Positions 1 through 6,645 of a DNA stretch of 9,242 nucleotides are shown here, piece after piece; position 1 is the stretch's first letter; each line of letters starts with the position of its first letter. Made by a program: the position numbers and the translations under genes. The notes beneath the pieces were generated by a model. It ran no database searches. It was not told where the DNA came from and saw only the letters and a program-made list of their open reading frames with translations. This stretch comes from Selenomonas sp. (GTDB taxonomy: Bacteria > Bacillota > Negativicutes > Selenomonadales > Selenomonadaceae). The stretch is taken from contig DOYB01000099.1 in assembly GCA_003518745.1 (NCBI GenBank), positions 1 to 9,242 on the forward strand, in the 5' to 3' direction.

Positions 1-807
1 AACCAAATCTCCAAGTTTCCAGCCATGATGGAGTGGACCTGAACCTTTGCCTAAATCAAGATTGGCCTTTATGGCGCCTGTGACATATTCCTTGGCAAGT
101 CTTACGGCATCGATTAGAGCTTTTCCTTTTGCCAGATTTGAGGCTATTGCGGAGGACAGGGTACATCCGGTTCCATGGGTGTTGGGTGTATCTATGCGCT
201 CGCCCTTTATCCAGACGGGGCCTTCAGCGGTAAAAAGCAGATCATCAGCATCTCCCATACTGTGCCCCCCCTTGCACAGTACATTGCAGCCATACATTCC
301 GTGAAGCTTCCGGGCGGCAGCTTCCATATCGGAATGGCTCTTTATGCTAAGCTCCGAAAGGGCTTCAGCTTCCATCAGATTAGGGGTTATAACGGAGGCT
401 AGAGGGAAAAGCTTTTCCTTCAGCTCTCCAATGGCATCTTCGCTCAGGAGTCTGGCACCGCTGGTGGCGATCATTACCGGATCAATGACGATATTCTTAG
501 CGTGGTAGTGACGTAGCCTTTCGGCGATTATTCCGGCAAGATCCGCTGAGAAAACCATGCCTACCTTGACGGCATCCGGAAATATATCTTCAAATACGCT
601 GTCAATCTGCGCCGAAAGGATTTTGGAATCTGTCTTTGCTATGGCAGCAACGCCTGTGGTATTCTGCGCCGTCAATGCTGTAATCGCGCTCATGCCGTAA
701 ACGCCGTGGGCAAGCATGGTCTTCAGGTCTGCCTGAATTCCCGCGCCGCCGCTGGAATCACTTCCGGCAATTGTAAGAACTGTATTCAATATAGTTGGAT
801 TATTCAA
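1..807 (-). CDS. thiD: Hydroxymethylpyrimidine/phosphomethylpyrimidine kinase ThiD (3' end cut by window edge)
   Basis: ThiD phosphorylates HMP to HMP-P and then HMP-PP, the pyrimidine half of thiamin diphosphate, in the cytosol. I translated the minus strand by hand and found 269 codons with no stop. The family is about 265-275 residues, so only a few residues are lost. Ribokinase-like signatures are clear: the N-terminal substrate loop TIAGSDSSGGAGIQADLKT (12-30), DPVMIATSGARLL (109-121), CKGGH (178-182) and the anion-hole motif HGTGC (211-215), whose Cys215 is the catalytic position. The start is TTG at 807: an in-frame TAA lies shortly upstream with no ATG after it, and AAGGAG sits 9 nt before the TTG. 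The leader is only about 50 nt and shows no TPP-riboswitch-like sequence, so control by thiamin is not evident. Some ThiD relatives also phosphorylate pyridoxal-type substrates, which cannot be excluded. Divergent from the hydrogenase gene. Confidence 0.95.
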   Translation of the reverse strand, partial: MNNPTILNTVLTIAGSDSSGGAGIQADLKTMLAHGVYGMSAITALTAQNTTGVAAIAKTDSKILSAQIDSVFEDIFPDAVKVGMVFSADLAGIIAERLRHYHAKNIVIDPVMIATSGARLLSEDAIGELKEKLFPLASVITPNLMEAEALSELSIKSHSDMEAAARKLHGMYGCNVLCKGGHSMGDADDLLFTAEGPVWIKGERIDTPNTHGTGCTLSSAIASNLAKGKALIDAVRLAKEYVTGAIKANLDLGKGSGPLHHGWKLGDLV

Positions 808-861
808 ATTTCTCAACTCCTTATCTGCCCTTCGTTACCTCTGTAATTCTTTTCGTTTCAT

Positions 862-890
862 ACTTTACCTTTAGGGGAGTTGTTTGTCAA
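862..890 (-). promoter_or_regulatory. Predicted sigma-A-type promoter of thiD
   Basis: On the minus strand a perfect -35 TTGACA (885-890) is followed after 17 nt by TAAAGT (862-867), which matches four of six -10 positions. Transcription would start near 855, giving a leader of about 50 nt before the TTG codon at 807. The -35 overlaps an inverted repeat at 887-902. Confidence 0.55.
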
Positions 891-902
891 TAATCGTATT
901 GA
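887..902. promoter_or_regulatory. Inverted repeat in the thiD/hydrogenase spacer, possible operator
   Basis: TCAATA-ATCG-TATTGA is a perfect 6-4-6 inverted repeat. It overlaps the thiD -35 and lies about 27 bp upstream of the hydrogenase -35, where a dimeric regulator could act on both divergent promoters. It does not match the Rex consensus well. Repeats of this size occur by chance in AT-rich DNA, so confidence is low. Confidence 0.25.
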
Positions 903-928
903 ATTTCATCTTGATTTATCCTATTTCC

Positions 929-957
929 TTGGACTTTGCCATGTAATGTGATACAAT
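929..957 (+). promoter_or_regulatory. Predicted strong sigma-A-type promoter of the hydrogenase gene
   Basis: TTGGAC (929-934), 17 nt, TACAAT (952-957): four of six and five of six matches to the -35 and -10 consensus at ideal spacing. Transcription should start near 964, giving a leader of under 40 nt before the ATG at 1001, with no room for a structured leader. Confidence 0.7.
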
Positions 958-1000
958 AATGACAAGTGTGTATTGATAGCGGATTTAGGAGGGCATGTCT

Positions 1001-2500
1001 ATGGAAACAACCCAAGTAACAAAATTTCGCAGGGAAGTATTGAAGCGTATTGCCAAGTATACCTGGAATGATTGCCTGCCGGAGCATATATATGATGTCC
1101 TGTACCAGATGGTGCAGGACAATACCCCAAGGGTTAGATGCTGTGTCCATAAGGAAAGGGCTGTGCTTAAAAATCGTATACAAATGGCACTCTGGCAGCC
1201 CCTTGGGGTGAATATAGTCAATGCGGCAAAGGCAGCCCTTGATGGGAGCTTCGACAAGACGCTTCCTGTCATGGATGTCCTTCCCGATGCCTGTGATGCC
1301 TGTCCTATCGATAAGTACTATGTTACGGATATGTGCCGTCACTGTATTCAGCACAAGTGCATTGACAACTGTCCAAAGCATGCGATCAGTATTCAGAATG
1401 AAAGGGCATGCATCGACCGTGATGTTTGTATTGAATGCGGCCGATGCGCGAAGTCATGTCCTTACGGGGCAATAATCGAAATCACGCGTCCGTGTATAAG
1501 GGCATGCGCGTTGGATGCTATGTCCTCAGGCACAGACAAACGGACGGTCATTGACTATGGTAAGTGTGTAAGCTGTGGAAACTGCAGGGATGCCTGTCCC
1601 TTCGGCGCGCTGGATGAACGCAGCATGATCGTTCAGATTCTCTTAGCCCTTAAATCCGGGAAGAAGGTCGTGGCCATGCTGGCACCGTCCTTTATAGGCC
1701 AATTCGGGCCCAAGATAACTCCGGCTCAGGTCATATCAGGCCTTAAGAAGCTTGGCTTCAGCGATGTGGTTGAGGTAGCCGTAGGCGCGGATATCACCAC
1801 CCTTGCGGAGGCTGAGGAGTTCAAGGAAAAGGTTCCTGAGAAAATTCCATTCATGACCAGCTCATGCTGCCCCGCCTTTGTGGAGCACGTCAAGAAGCAT
1901 TTCCCCGAATATGAAGAAAACATATCAAAGACCACATCACCCATGGTGTCCTGCGGAATTTGGGTGAAAAAGAAGTACGAAGGGGCGCTTACATGCTTTA
2001 TAGGTCCCTGCATAGCCAAGAAGGTGGAGGGCATAAACCATGGCGACAGCATTGACTTCGTAATGACCTACGAAGAGCTTAAATGTGTCTTTGATGGGGT
2101 AGATATAGCCCTTGAGCTGCCTGTGGAAAATGAATACCATACTGCGGCTACCGGAGGCGGTATAGGTTTTCCGCTTAACAGGGGTGTACAGGGCTCCGTC
2201 AAGGCACTCCTTGAAAAGGAGAACGGAAGCTGTGACGCTGTCATGGACTATGCCGATGGTCTTAGGAATTGCCAGGATAAGCTCACCCAGGTAAAGAAGG
2301 GGACCCTTAACCTTCAGTATTTTGAGGGAATGGCTTGTCAGAATGGCTGTGTAGACGGCCCCGGTACTATTGCCCAGCAGGGCTTGACGCGGGTTCTGGT
2401 GACAAAGTTCGCGAAGGCCGCCGCCAATCAGGTAAGTGATGAAAATTCTGAGGCTGTTGAGGCCGTGAAGGAATTGGATTTCGAGGTAAAGAACAAATGA
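1001..2500 (+). CDS. Group B-type monomeric [FeFe] hydrogenase with N-terminal ferredoxin-like domains
   Basis: Predicted iron-only hydrogenase that couples protons and H2 to ferredoxin-type electron carriers in the cytosol. I start it at ATG 1001 (499 aa): AGGAGG (987-992) is 8 nt upstream, against 2 nt for the ATG at 995. Residues 1-95 carry an RCC-containing N-terminal region typical of group B. Residues 98-199 are Cys-rich: DACDACP, C112-C115-C120-C124, C143-C146-C149-C153, C165/C169 and C189-C192-C195-C199, enough for several [4Fe-4S] clusters. The catalytic domain has the three H-cluster motifs: SSCCPAF (C289 in the proton-relay position, C290 a ligand), GPCIAKKVE (C337 ligand, conserved Lys) and EGMACQNGC (C446 and C450 ligands). 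All four ligands are present, so it should be active if HydEFG maturases exist elsewhere. The usual Met before the second-motif Cys is Gly, as I recall for group B. No partner subunits adjoin, so it looks monocistronic. Group B1/B3 is my best fit from memory; its physiological role is poorly known. Confidence 0.93.
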   Translation: METTQVTKFRREVLKRIAKYTWNDCLPEHIYDVLYQMVQDNTPRVRCCVHKERAVLKNRIQMALWQPLGVNIVNAAKAALDGSFDKTLPVMDVLPDACDACPIDKYYVTDMCRHCIQHKCIDNCPKHAISIQNERACIDRDVCIECGRCAKSCPYGAIIEITRPCIRACALDAMSSGTDKRTVIDYGKCVSCGNCRDACPFGALDERSMIVQILLALKSGKKVVAMLAPSFIGQFGPKITPAQVISGLKKLGFSDVVEVAVGADITTLAEAEEFKEKVPEKIPFMTSSCCPAFVEHVKKHFPEYEENISKTTSPMVSCGIWVKKKYEGALTCFIGPCIAKKVEGINHGDSIDFVMTYEELKCVFDGVDIALELPVENEYHTAATGGGIGFPLNRGVQGSVKALLEKENGSCDAVMDYADGLRNCQDKLTQVKKGTLNLQYFEGMACQNGCVDGPGTIAQQGLTRVLVTKFAKAAANQVSDENSEAVEAVKELDFEVKNK

Positions 2501-2537
2501 CGTGTTTCAGATGATGTGAGCAGCCTTACATCTCTAT

Positions 2538-2600
2538 AAAAAACGAGACCGATTACATCCCATTCTTATGTAAGTTGGGCATATTCGGTCTCGTTATATT
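2538..2600. terminator. Bidirectional intrinsic terminator with nested hairpins
   Basis: ACGAGACCGA (2543-2552) and TCGGTCTCGT (2585-2594) form a perfect 10-bp stem, 11 bp with one flanking A-T pair. The 32-nt interval holds a second hairpin, TTACAT (2553-2558) with ATGTAA (2568-2573). Six A's at 2538-2543 give a U-tract on the minus strand, and TTATATTTTT follows on the plus strand. The structure lies between the ends of two converging genes, as expected for a shared terminator. Confidence 0.8.
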
Positions 2601-2601
2601 T

Positions 2602-3213
2602 TTATAGCTTCATGTTCAGTTTCTCGTCAGGATAGATATTCGTTCCCTTGATGGTGGCTTCCAATGACAATCCTTTTTTCGTCATTTGGTAAACCCATAT
2701 CCCCTTTCTCACAACGACTGCCCCTTCAATTGAATCGCCGTCTTCTCCGTCATTGGCAGCTGCCTCAGCAGAGCCACCGACCTTCCAATCATTTTTGGTG
2801 AAGGAGTCCCATGCCTCCTTATTGGCAATCACGAAAATCAGGTCGTATTCCTTGACTCCGAGACCCAGACCGGCACTTGATTCTTTCATCCGCATATAGA
2901 TGCGTTCCCCGGTTTGGTTATTGACTGCTACGCCGCGTCCATGGGCGCTGCCAAAAATCCCAAGCTTCATGCCGGTGTTGCTCAGGGTCGCATAGGCATA
3001 GGAGTTATCTATCACCCATTGTGCAGATGGCACCCTCTCATATAGACGTTCCAATGCCTGTTCAGACAGTTGTTCAATTTCTGTCCGCTCCTTAACTGCT
3101 TTTGCCGCTTCCTTTGCGGCATTGTCGCTGTCTGCCGCTAATGCCGGAACAGACAGCATTACACATAGCAGCATTACCAGAACTGAGCAAATAAATCCTC
3201 TTTTGTACAACAT
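2602..3213 (-). CDS. Secreted SYLF-domain (Ysc84-like) lipid-binding protein
   Basis: A 203-aa protein with a Sec signal peptide: basic start LYKRG, hydrophobic residues 6-22, and an AXA-type site VPALA|AD, with cleavage after residue 26. A charged, probably helical segment (28-60) comes next. From about residue 66 to the end it resembles the SYLF/Ysc84 family: AQWVIDNSYAYATLSNTG, GLGLGVKEYDLIFVIAN, and a C-terminal WVYQMTKKGLSLEATIKG segment. SYLF domains bind phosphoinositides in eukaryotes; bacterial members are exported and their role is unclear, with envelope lipid binding the usual guess. Start ATG 3213 is supported by AGGAGG 6 nt upstream. It seems monocistronic, with its own promoter and terminator on either side. 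The family assignment is from motif memory. Confidence 0.8.
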   Translation of the reverse strand: MLYKRGFICSVLVMLLCVMLSVPALAADSDNAAKEAAKAVKERTEIEQLSEQALERLYERVPSAQWVIDNSYAYATLSNTGMKLGIFGSAHGRGVAVNNQTGERIYMRMKESSAGLGLGVKEYDLIFVIANKEAWDSFTKNDWKVGGSAEAAANDGEDGDSIEGAVVVRKGIWVYQMTKKGLSLEATIKGTNIYPDEKLNMKL

Positions 3214-3247
3214 ACACTTCCTCCTTTTTTTATAACCACTGACTCCT

Positions 3248-3256
3248 ATTATATCA
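3248..3256 (-). promoter_or_regulatory. Extended -10 promoter of the SYLF gene
   Basis: The minus strand reads TGATATAAT, a perfect TATAAT preceded by the TGn extension. No good -35 lies at 16-18 nt, as is common for extended -10 promoters. The start would fall near 3241, about 28 nt before the ATG. Confidence 0.6.
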
Positions 3257-3338
3257 TTTTTTCAAATTGAGATAGAATTTTCAACAAAGTCTATGCCATT
3301 AATAATTCATTTTAATATTAAAAACATACGTCTTTCTT

Positions 3339-3383
3339 AAAAAAATCAAGTATATCAAGAATTTAATCTTCATATACCTGATT
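3339..3383 (-). terminator. Intrinsic terminator of the yycJ-htrA-rlmH operon
   Basis: On the minus strand AATCAGGTATAT (3372-3383) pairs with ATATACTTGATT (3344-3355): 12 bp with one G-U pair. A second AAGA/TCTT helix tightens the loop, and seven U's follow (3339-3345). It starts 4 nt after the rlmH stop codon. The plus-strand flank is also T-rich, but no plus-strand gene ends here. Confidence 0.85.
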
Positions 3384-3387
3384 TTAT

Positions 3388-3867
3388 TTACCAATGATAT
3401 TTTTCTCCACGATTGATCTTGAAGGCTCTGTATATCTGCTCCACAAGAAGAAGTCGAACCATCTGGTGTGTGAAGGTGAGCCTTGAAAAGCTTATGCGCT
3501 TGTCCGCGGCTTGTCTTACCTCATCTGAAAGTCCGAAGGGGCCTCCTATGAGGAAGGTTATACTACTTTTGCCTTGAAGTCCCAGCTCATTTATTTCAGC
3601 TGCCAGTTCCTCTGAGGAAAGTCCCTTTCCATGAACGTCCAGCACGTAGAGCCAGCTGTTTTCAGGTACACGTGCCAGAAGGCGTTCCCCCTCATGCTTG
3701 AGAATCTGCTCCTTTTCAGCAGGGGAAGGGGAATCCTTCATCTTTTCCTCTTGGATTTCGCGTATTTCCAACTGGGTAAAGGGCTTCAATCGCTTCTGAA
3801 ATTCCTCTATCCCATCAGATAGGTATTTTTCCTTTATTTTTCCGGCGCAGACAATGGTGATACGCAT
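3388..3867 (-). CDS. rlmH: 23S rRNA (pseudouridine1915-N3)-methyltransferase RlmH
   Basis: RlmH is a small SPOUT-fold, SAM-dependent enzyme that methylates pseudouridine 1915 in helix 69 of 23S rRNA on assembled 70S ribosomes. The 159 residues are full length for the family. The start MRITIVCAGKIKEKYL, the SAM-binding knot IGGPFGLSDEV (107-117), and the C-terminal LTFTHQMVRLLLVEQIYRAF plus KINRGEKYHW are diagnostic; the family's C-terminal YH pair is present (YHW). Its ATG overlaps the htrA stop by one base (TGATG) and no good ribosome binding site precedes it, so translation is probably coupled to htrA. It is the last gene of the operon and is followed at once by the terminator. The htrA-rlmH order is conserved in Firmicutes. 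Confidence 0.97.
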   Translation of the reverse strand: MRITIVCAGKIKEKYLSDGIEEFQKRLKPFTQLEIREIQEEKMKDSPSPAEKEQILKHEGERLLARVPENSWLYVLDVHGKGLSSEELAAEINELGLQGKSSITFLIGGPFGLSDEVRQAADKRISFSRLTFTHQMVRLLLVEQIYRAFKINRGEKYHW

Positions 3868-4991
3868 CAGTTACTGTTCTGGGGCATTTCCTCAAGCACT
3901 ACATTCGCGGTGCCTTCATGCCCATCCCTGTCATAGACAACGACAACAGTGTCGCCAACCTTGTGTTCACCGACGATGTTGCGTACCTCGGTGACGGAGT
4001 TGACCTCTTTGCCATCAAGCTTCAGTATGACATCCCCGCGCTGGAGACCTGCGCGCTCGGCCGGAGCTCCAAGGGTTACTCGGAATACATAGACTCCCTT
4101 ATCGATATTGAGCTGATATCCATAACGGGCCGCCGTGGGCTTGTCAAAGACGGATACGCCAAGGTAGGGTCGCGCCACATAGCCCTTGTCCATAAGCTCG
4201 TTGATAATGGACTGTACGGTATTTATGGGGATGGCGAATCCCATGCCCTCAACTCCGCTGGCTGCCAGCTTGGCACTATTGATGCCTATGATCATGCCGT
4301 CTGCGTTCACCAGGGCGCCACCTGAGTTGCCGGGGCTGATAGCAGCGTCTGTTTGCAGGAGCTTTACTCTCTTATCGCTTATTTCAAGGGTACGGTTCAA
4401 TGCGCTGATGACGCCCGCCGTTACGCTGCCCTGGAACTCCAGTCCCATGGGATTGCCAATGGCTATGGCAGGCTCTCCTACTACCACATCATCCGAATTT
4501 CCGAAGGTGGCTGTAGGAAGATCGTCCGCGTCAACCTTGACCACGGCGATATCCGTAAGCTCATCGGCGCCTATGAGCTTGCCCTTGAGGCTCCGTCCAT
4601 CGGCAAGGGAAACGATGAGCTCCTTGGCTCCGCTGATAACATGATTGTTGGTAACGATATAGCCATCCTTTCGGAAGATAACCCCGGAACCTACTCCTTC
4701 GGTTTCCACAGGATTGTTGAACCAGTCTCGTGCCACCGCCTTGTTGGTTATGCCTACCACCGTAGGGCCAACCGATTCGGCAACCCTTACTACGGGTGTG
4801 TTACGTGCCGCGGATATGTTTTTTCCATGGGAAGAACTCTGTGCCGGAGCGCTTGCCGCGGGTGCGGTGGATGTAGAGTTTTCCTCCGCGGCTGTTCCGG
4901 TAGAACAGCCTGCAAAGGAACTGGCGGCCAATGCTAAGGCGACAGTCGATACTAAAGCGTAATGTTTCCATTTTTTTAAACCGGTTTTCAT
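3867..4991 (-). CDS. htrA: HtrA/DegP-family trypsin-like serine protease with PDZ domain, probable lipoprotein
   Basis: Envelope protease/chaperone that degrades or refolds damaged exported proteins. I start it at ATG 4991 (374 aa): GGAG ends 8 nt upstream and overlaps the alternative GTG at 5000, which would leave no spacing. The N-terminus has a signal segment (residues 5-27) ending in SSFAGC. Cys29 fits a relaxed lipobox, with Phe at -3, so lipid anchoring is likely. A low-complexity Ser/Thr/Ala linker follows (about 31-60). The protease domain (about 67-260) has the full catalytic triad: His117 in TNNHVISG, Asp147 in LTDIAVVKV, Ser223 in SPGNSGGAL. One PDZ domain (about 272-367) follows, with the carboxylate-binding YLGV segment and GAPAERAGLQRGDVI. 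The stop overlaps the rlmH start; the yycJ stop lies 27 nt upstream. Confidence 0.95.
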   Translation of the reverse strand: MKTGLKKWKHYALVSTVALALAASSFAGCSTGTAAEENSTSTAPAASAPAQSSSHGKNISAARNTPVVRVAESVGPTVVGITNKAVARDWFNNPVETEGVGSGVIFRKDGYIVTNNHVISGAKELIVSLADGRSLKGKLIGADELTDIAVVKVDADDLPTATFGNSDDVVVGEPAIAIGNPMGLEFQGSVTAGVISALNRTLEISDKRVKLLQTDAAISPGNSGGALVNADGMIIGINSAKLAASGVEGMGFAIPINTVQSIINELMDKGYVARPYLGVSVFDKPTAARYGYQLNIDKGVYVFRVTLGAPAERAGLQRGDVILKLDGKEVNSVTEVRNIVGEHKVGDTVVVVYDRDGHEGTANVVLEEMPQNSN

Positions 4992-5018
4992 TTCAATCAC
5001 TCCGTTATGAAAAATATA

Positions 5019-5777
5019 TCATGTGCAAAGCCCTACAGCCTTTGTCTGAGAGGTGAGCAAAAGCTCAGTCTGTATGCCATGCTGATCCAGGATTGCCTGT
5101 ATTGTATGCTTCGCAAGGTCAGGCCGATTGTTTTCATGGGACAAATGAGCCAGAAAGACATGTTGGGGAACACGGCGCATTCGAGCCAGCGCCCAGGCTG
5201 CGTCGCTGTTTGCCAGATGCCCCCGGTTTGACAGGATACGCTGCTTCAAGGGCCAGGGATATGAACCGTTACGAAGAATGCCAGGGTCATGGTTTGCCTC
5301 AAGCACCAGCACATCCGAGCCTTCTAATGCCTTCTGCACCGTGGAGCTTACAAAGCCAAGGTCGGTGGCAAGGGTGCATTTTCCGGAGCCGCACAGGCGA
5401 TATCCAACGGGATCTGCCGCGTCATGGAGAATAGAGAAGGCTTCTATCCTTATGCTGCCTACTCGGAATTCATCACCTATGGCGTGAAGCCTGTCCTGAG
5501 GGAGCCGATTTACGTTCCTCATGCTGGCAAATGTTCCGGCTCTTGAGTATATAGGAAGATTATACCATTTTTCAAGGGTCTCCAGTCCGGCGATATGGTC
5601 AATATGCTCATGTGTTATGAGCACGGCATCCAGTTCAGAGGCATCAACACCGTGGGATGCCAGGCTTTTCTTTATGCGCGTCGCGCTTATGCCTGCGTCC
5701 AACAGGATACGTGTCCCATCCATTTCGACATAGACCGCGTTTCCCTTGCTGCCACTGGCCAGAACCAATACCTGCAT
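5019..5777 (-). CDS. yycJ: Metallo-beta-lactamase-fold hydrolase YycJ/WalJ
   Basis: A 252-aa cytosolic metal-dependent hydrolase of the YycJ/WalJ family. Members act as 5' exonucleases in vitro and are tied to DNA repair and cell-wall homeostasis. The metal-binding residues are visible: THEHIDH (55-61; His56, His58, Asp60, His61), His118 in ILHDA, Asp139 in LATDLG and His211 in LAHLSHENN. LASGSKGNAVYVE at the start, LEANHD (159-164) and SNRGHLAN (183-190) are family signatures. ATG 5777 is preceded by GGAGGA with 8-nt spacing. It heads the yycJ-htrA-rlmH operon; in Bacillus-type genomes this gene follows walRKHI, which is missing here. A weak promoter and a palindrome lie upstream. Confidence 0.93.
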   Translation of the reverse strand: MQVLVLASGSKGNAVYVEMDGTRILLDAGISATRIKKSLASHGVDASELDAVLITHEHIDHIAGLETLEKWYNLPIYSRAGTFASMRNVNRLPQDRLHAIGDEFRVGSIRIEAFSILHDAADPVGYRLCGSGKCTLATDLGFVSSTVQKALEGSDVLVLEANHDPGILRNGSYPWPLKQRILSNRGHLANSDAAWALARMRRVPQHVFLAHLSHENNRPDLAKHTIQAILDQHGIQTELLLTSQTKAVGLCT

Positions 5778-5844
5778 GTGCTAAATCCTCCAATCGGCTT
5801 TATCTTAATCAGCGAATCTGTAAAAATCCTGTATTTAATAGAAT

Positions 5845-5867
5845 CCTAATATATCTGATATATTAGG
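5845..5867. promoter_or_regulatory. Perfect 23-bp palindrome upstream of yycJ
   Basis: CCTAATATATC-T-GATATATTAGG: two perfect 11-bp arms around one base. It lies in the 106-bp spacer between the HAD gene and yycJ. It overlaps the -10 of the best promoter candidate I can find, TTGATT (5882-5887) - 16 nt - TAATAT (5860-5865), both four of six. No U-tract follows on either strand, so an operator is more likely than a terminator. A hairpin affecting mRNA stability is another option. Confidence 0.55.
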
Positions 5868-5883
5868 GAAGGATTAGATATAA

Positions 5884-6645
5884 TCAAATTGATGACAGCT
5901 CCAGTATATGCTGAAGCAGTTTCTCTGGAAAAAACACGCCCTGACCGAACAGGATTCCCCTTGGCAGGGTATTGAGCATTTCAGCATAGGGAACAAAGGA
6001 AGTGTCTGCCTTTTCCAGCATGGGAAGGTCAATCCTGCTGTCTCCCGCGCAGAATATCTTCCTTGGCAGAAAACGCTTTCTCAGGCGTTCCAAGGCTGTT
6101 CCCTTGTCAATGCCGGGAGGGAAGAAGTAGATTTTCCTCCCAGAGGCCTCAACCGTCAAGCTTGTCATTTCCCTGCAGCGTGCTGATTCGAGCGCCGCGG
6201 CTGCTTCATCCTCGCAGGAGACAAATAGGTACATCTGATCCACCAGCCTGCAGTGGATAAAGGTCTTGTTTGGACTCAGTAGGGCATGAAGACGTCCAAG
6301 CTCAGCAGCGTGCAGCCGCACCATCTCAAGTGAGGCCTGCTGCCAGGCTTCGTCCACCTCTCCGTTTATCAGCAGGAGGGAACCGTTTGTGGTCAGAGCC
6401 AGCTTGGGACTGCAGCCCTCAGGCCATTTAATTCTCCGATATTGTTCAAGGGAACGGGTGGTGATGGGAACGAATTGAGTTTGACGGCATACATCCCTAA
6501 GCAGTCTTATGGTTTCCTTCGTAAAGAAGCCATGGGGCTTTTCCTGGTAATATTCCACGCATACCGTATCTGTATTCTCAGGCAGGTGCTTCTGTGTGAA
6601 AAGAAGTGTATTATCCAAATCGCTTGCAAATATGATTTCGCTCAT
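5884..6645 (-). CDS. HAD-superfamily phosphatase, Cof/trehalose-phosphatase-like type, coupled to the PRTase gene
   Basis: A 253-aa cytosolic HAD hydrolase. All four HAD motifs are present: DLDNT (Asp9 nucleophile, Asp11 acid/base), motif II Thr in PITTRS (60-65), Lys181 in PGIDKGTAL, and the Mg-binding GDSRID (201-206). The region between motifs II and III (about 85-170) forms a C2-type cap, as in Cof-like and sucrose/trehalose-phosphate phosphatases. The substrate is unknown; the likely task is removing phosphate from a sugar- or nucleoside-phosphate. Its ATG overlaps the stop of the PRTase/PELOTA gene (ATGA, 4 nt) with only a poor ribosome binding site, so the two are probably made together. 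HAD phosphatases of this kind accompany such PRTases in tellurite-resistance (Ter) gene clusters. That shared pathway is inferred from context. Confidence 0.85.
   Translation of the reverse strand: MSEIIFASDLDNTLLFTQKHLPENTDTVCVEYYQEKPHGFFTKETIRLLRDVCRQTQFVPITTRSLEQYRRIKWPEGCSPKLALTTNGSLLLINGEVDEAWQQASLEMVRLHAAELGRLHALLSPNKTFIHCRLVDQMYLFVSCEDEAAAALESARCREMTSLTVEASGRKIYFFPPGIDKGTALERLRKRFLPRKIFCAGDSRIDLPMLEKADTSFVPYAEMLNTLPRGILFGQGVFFPEKLLQHILELSSI

Noticed and set aside
887..1381. Minus-strand 164-codon frame opposite the hydrogenase start
   Set aside because: Covers the hydrogenase promoter and its conserved N-terminus; no start signal or family motif.
4186..4962. Plus-strand open frames, including one of 194 codons with Cys- and Gly-rich stretches, opposite htrA
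   Set aside because: Shadows of the htrA codons; the Cys/Gly runs are the complement of the Ala/Ser linker and the signal region.
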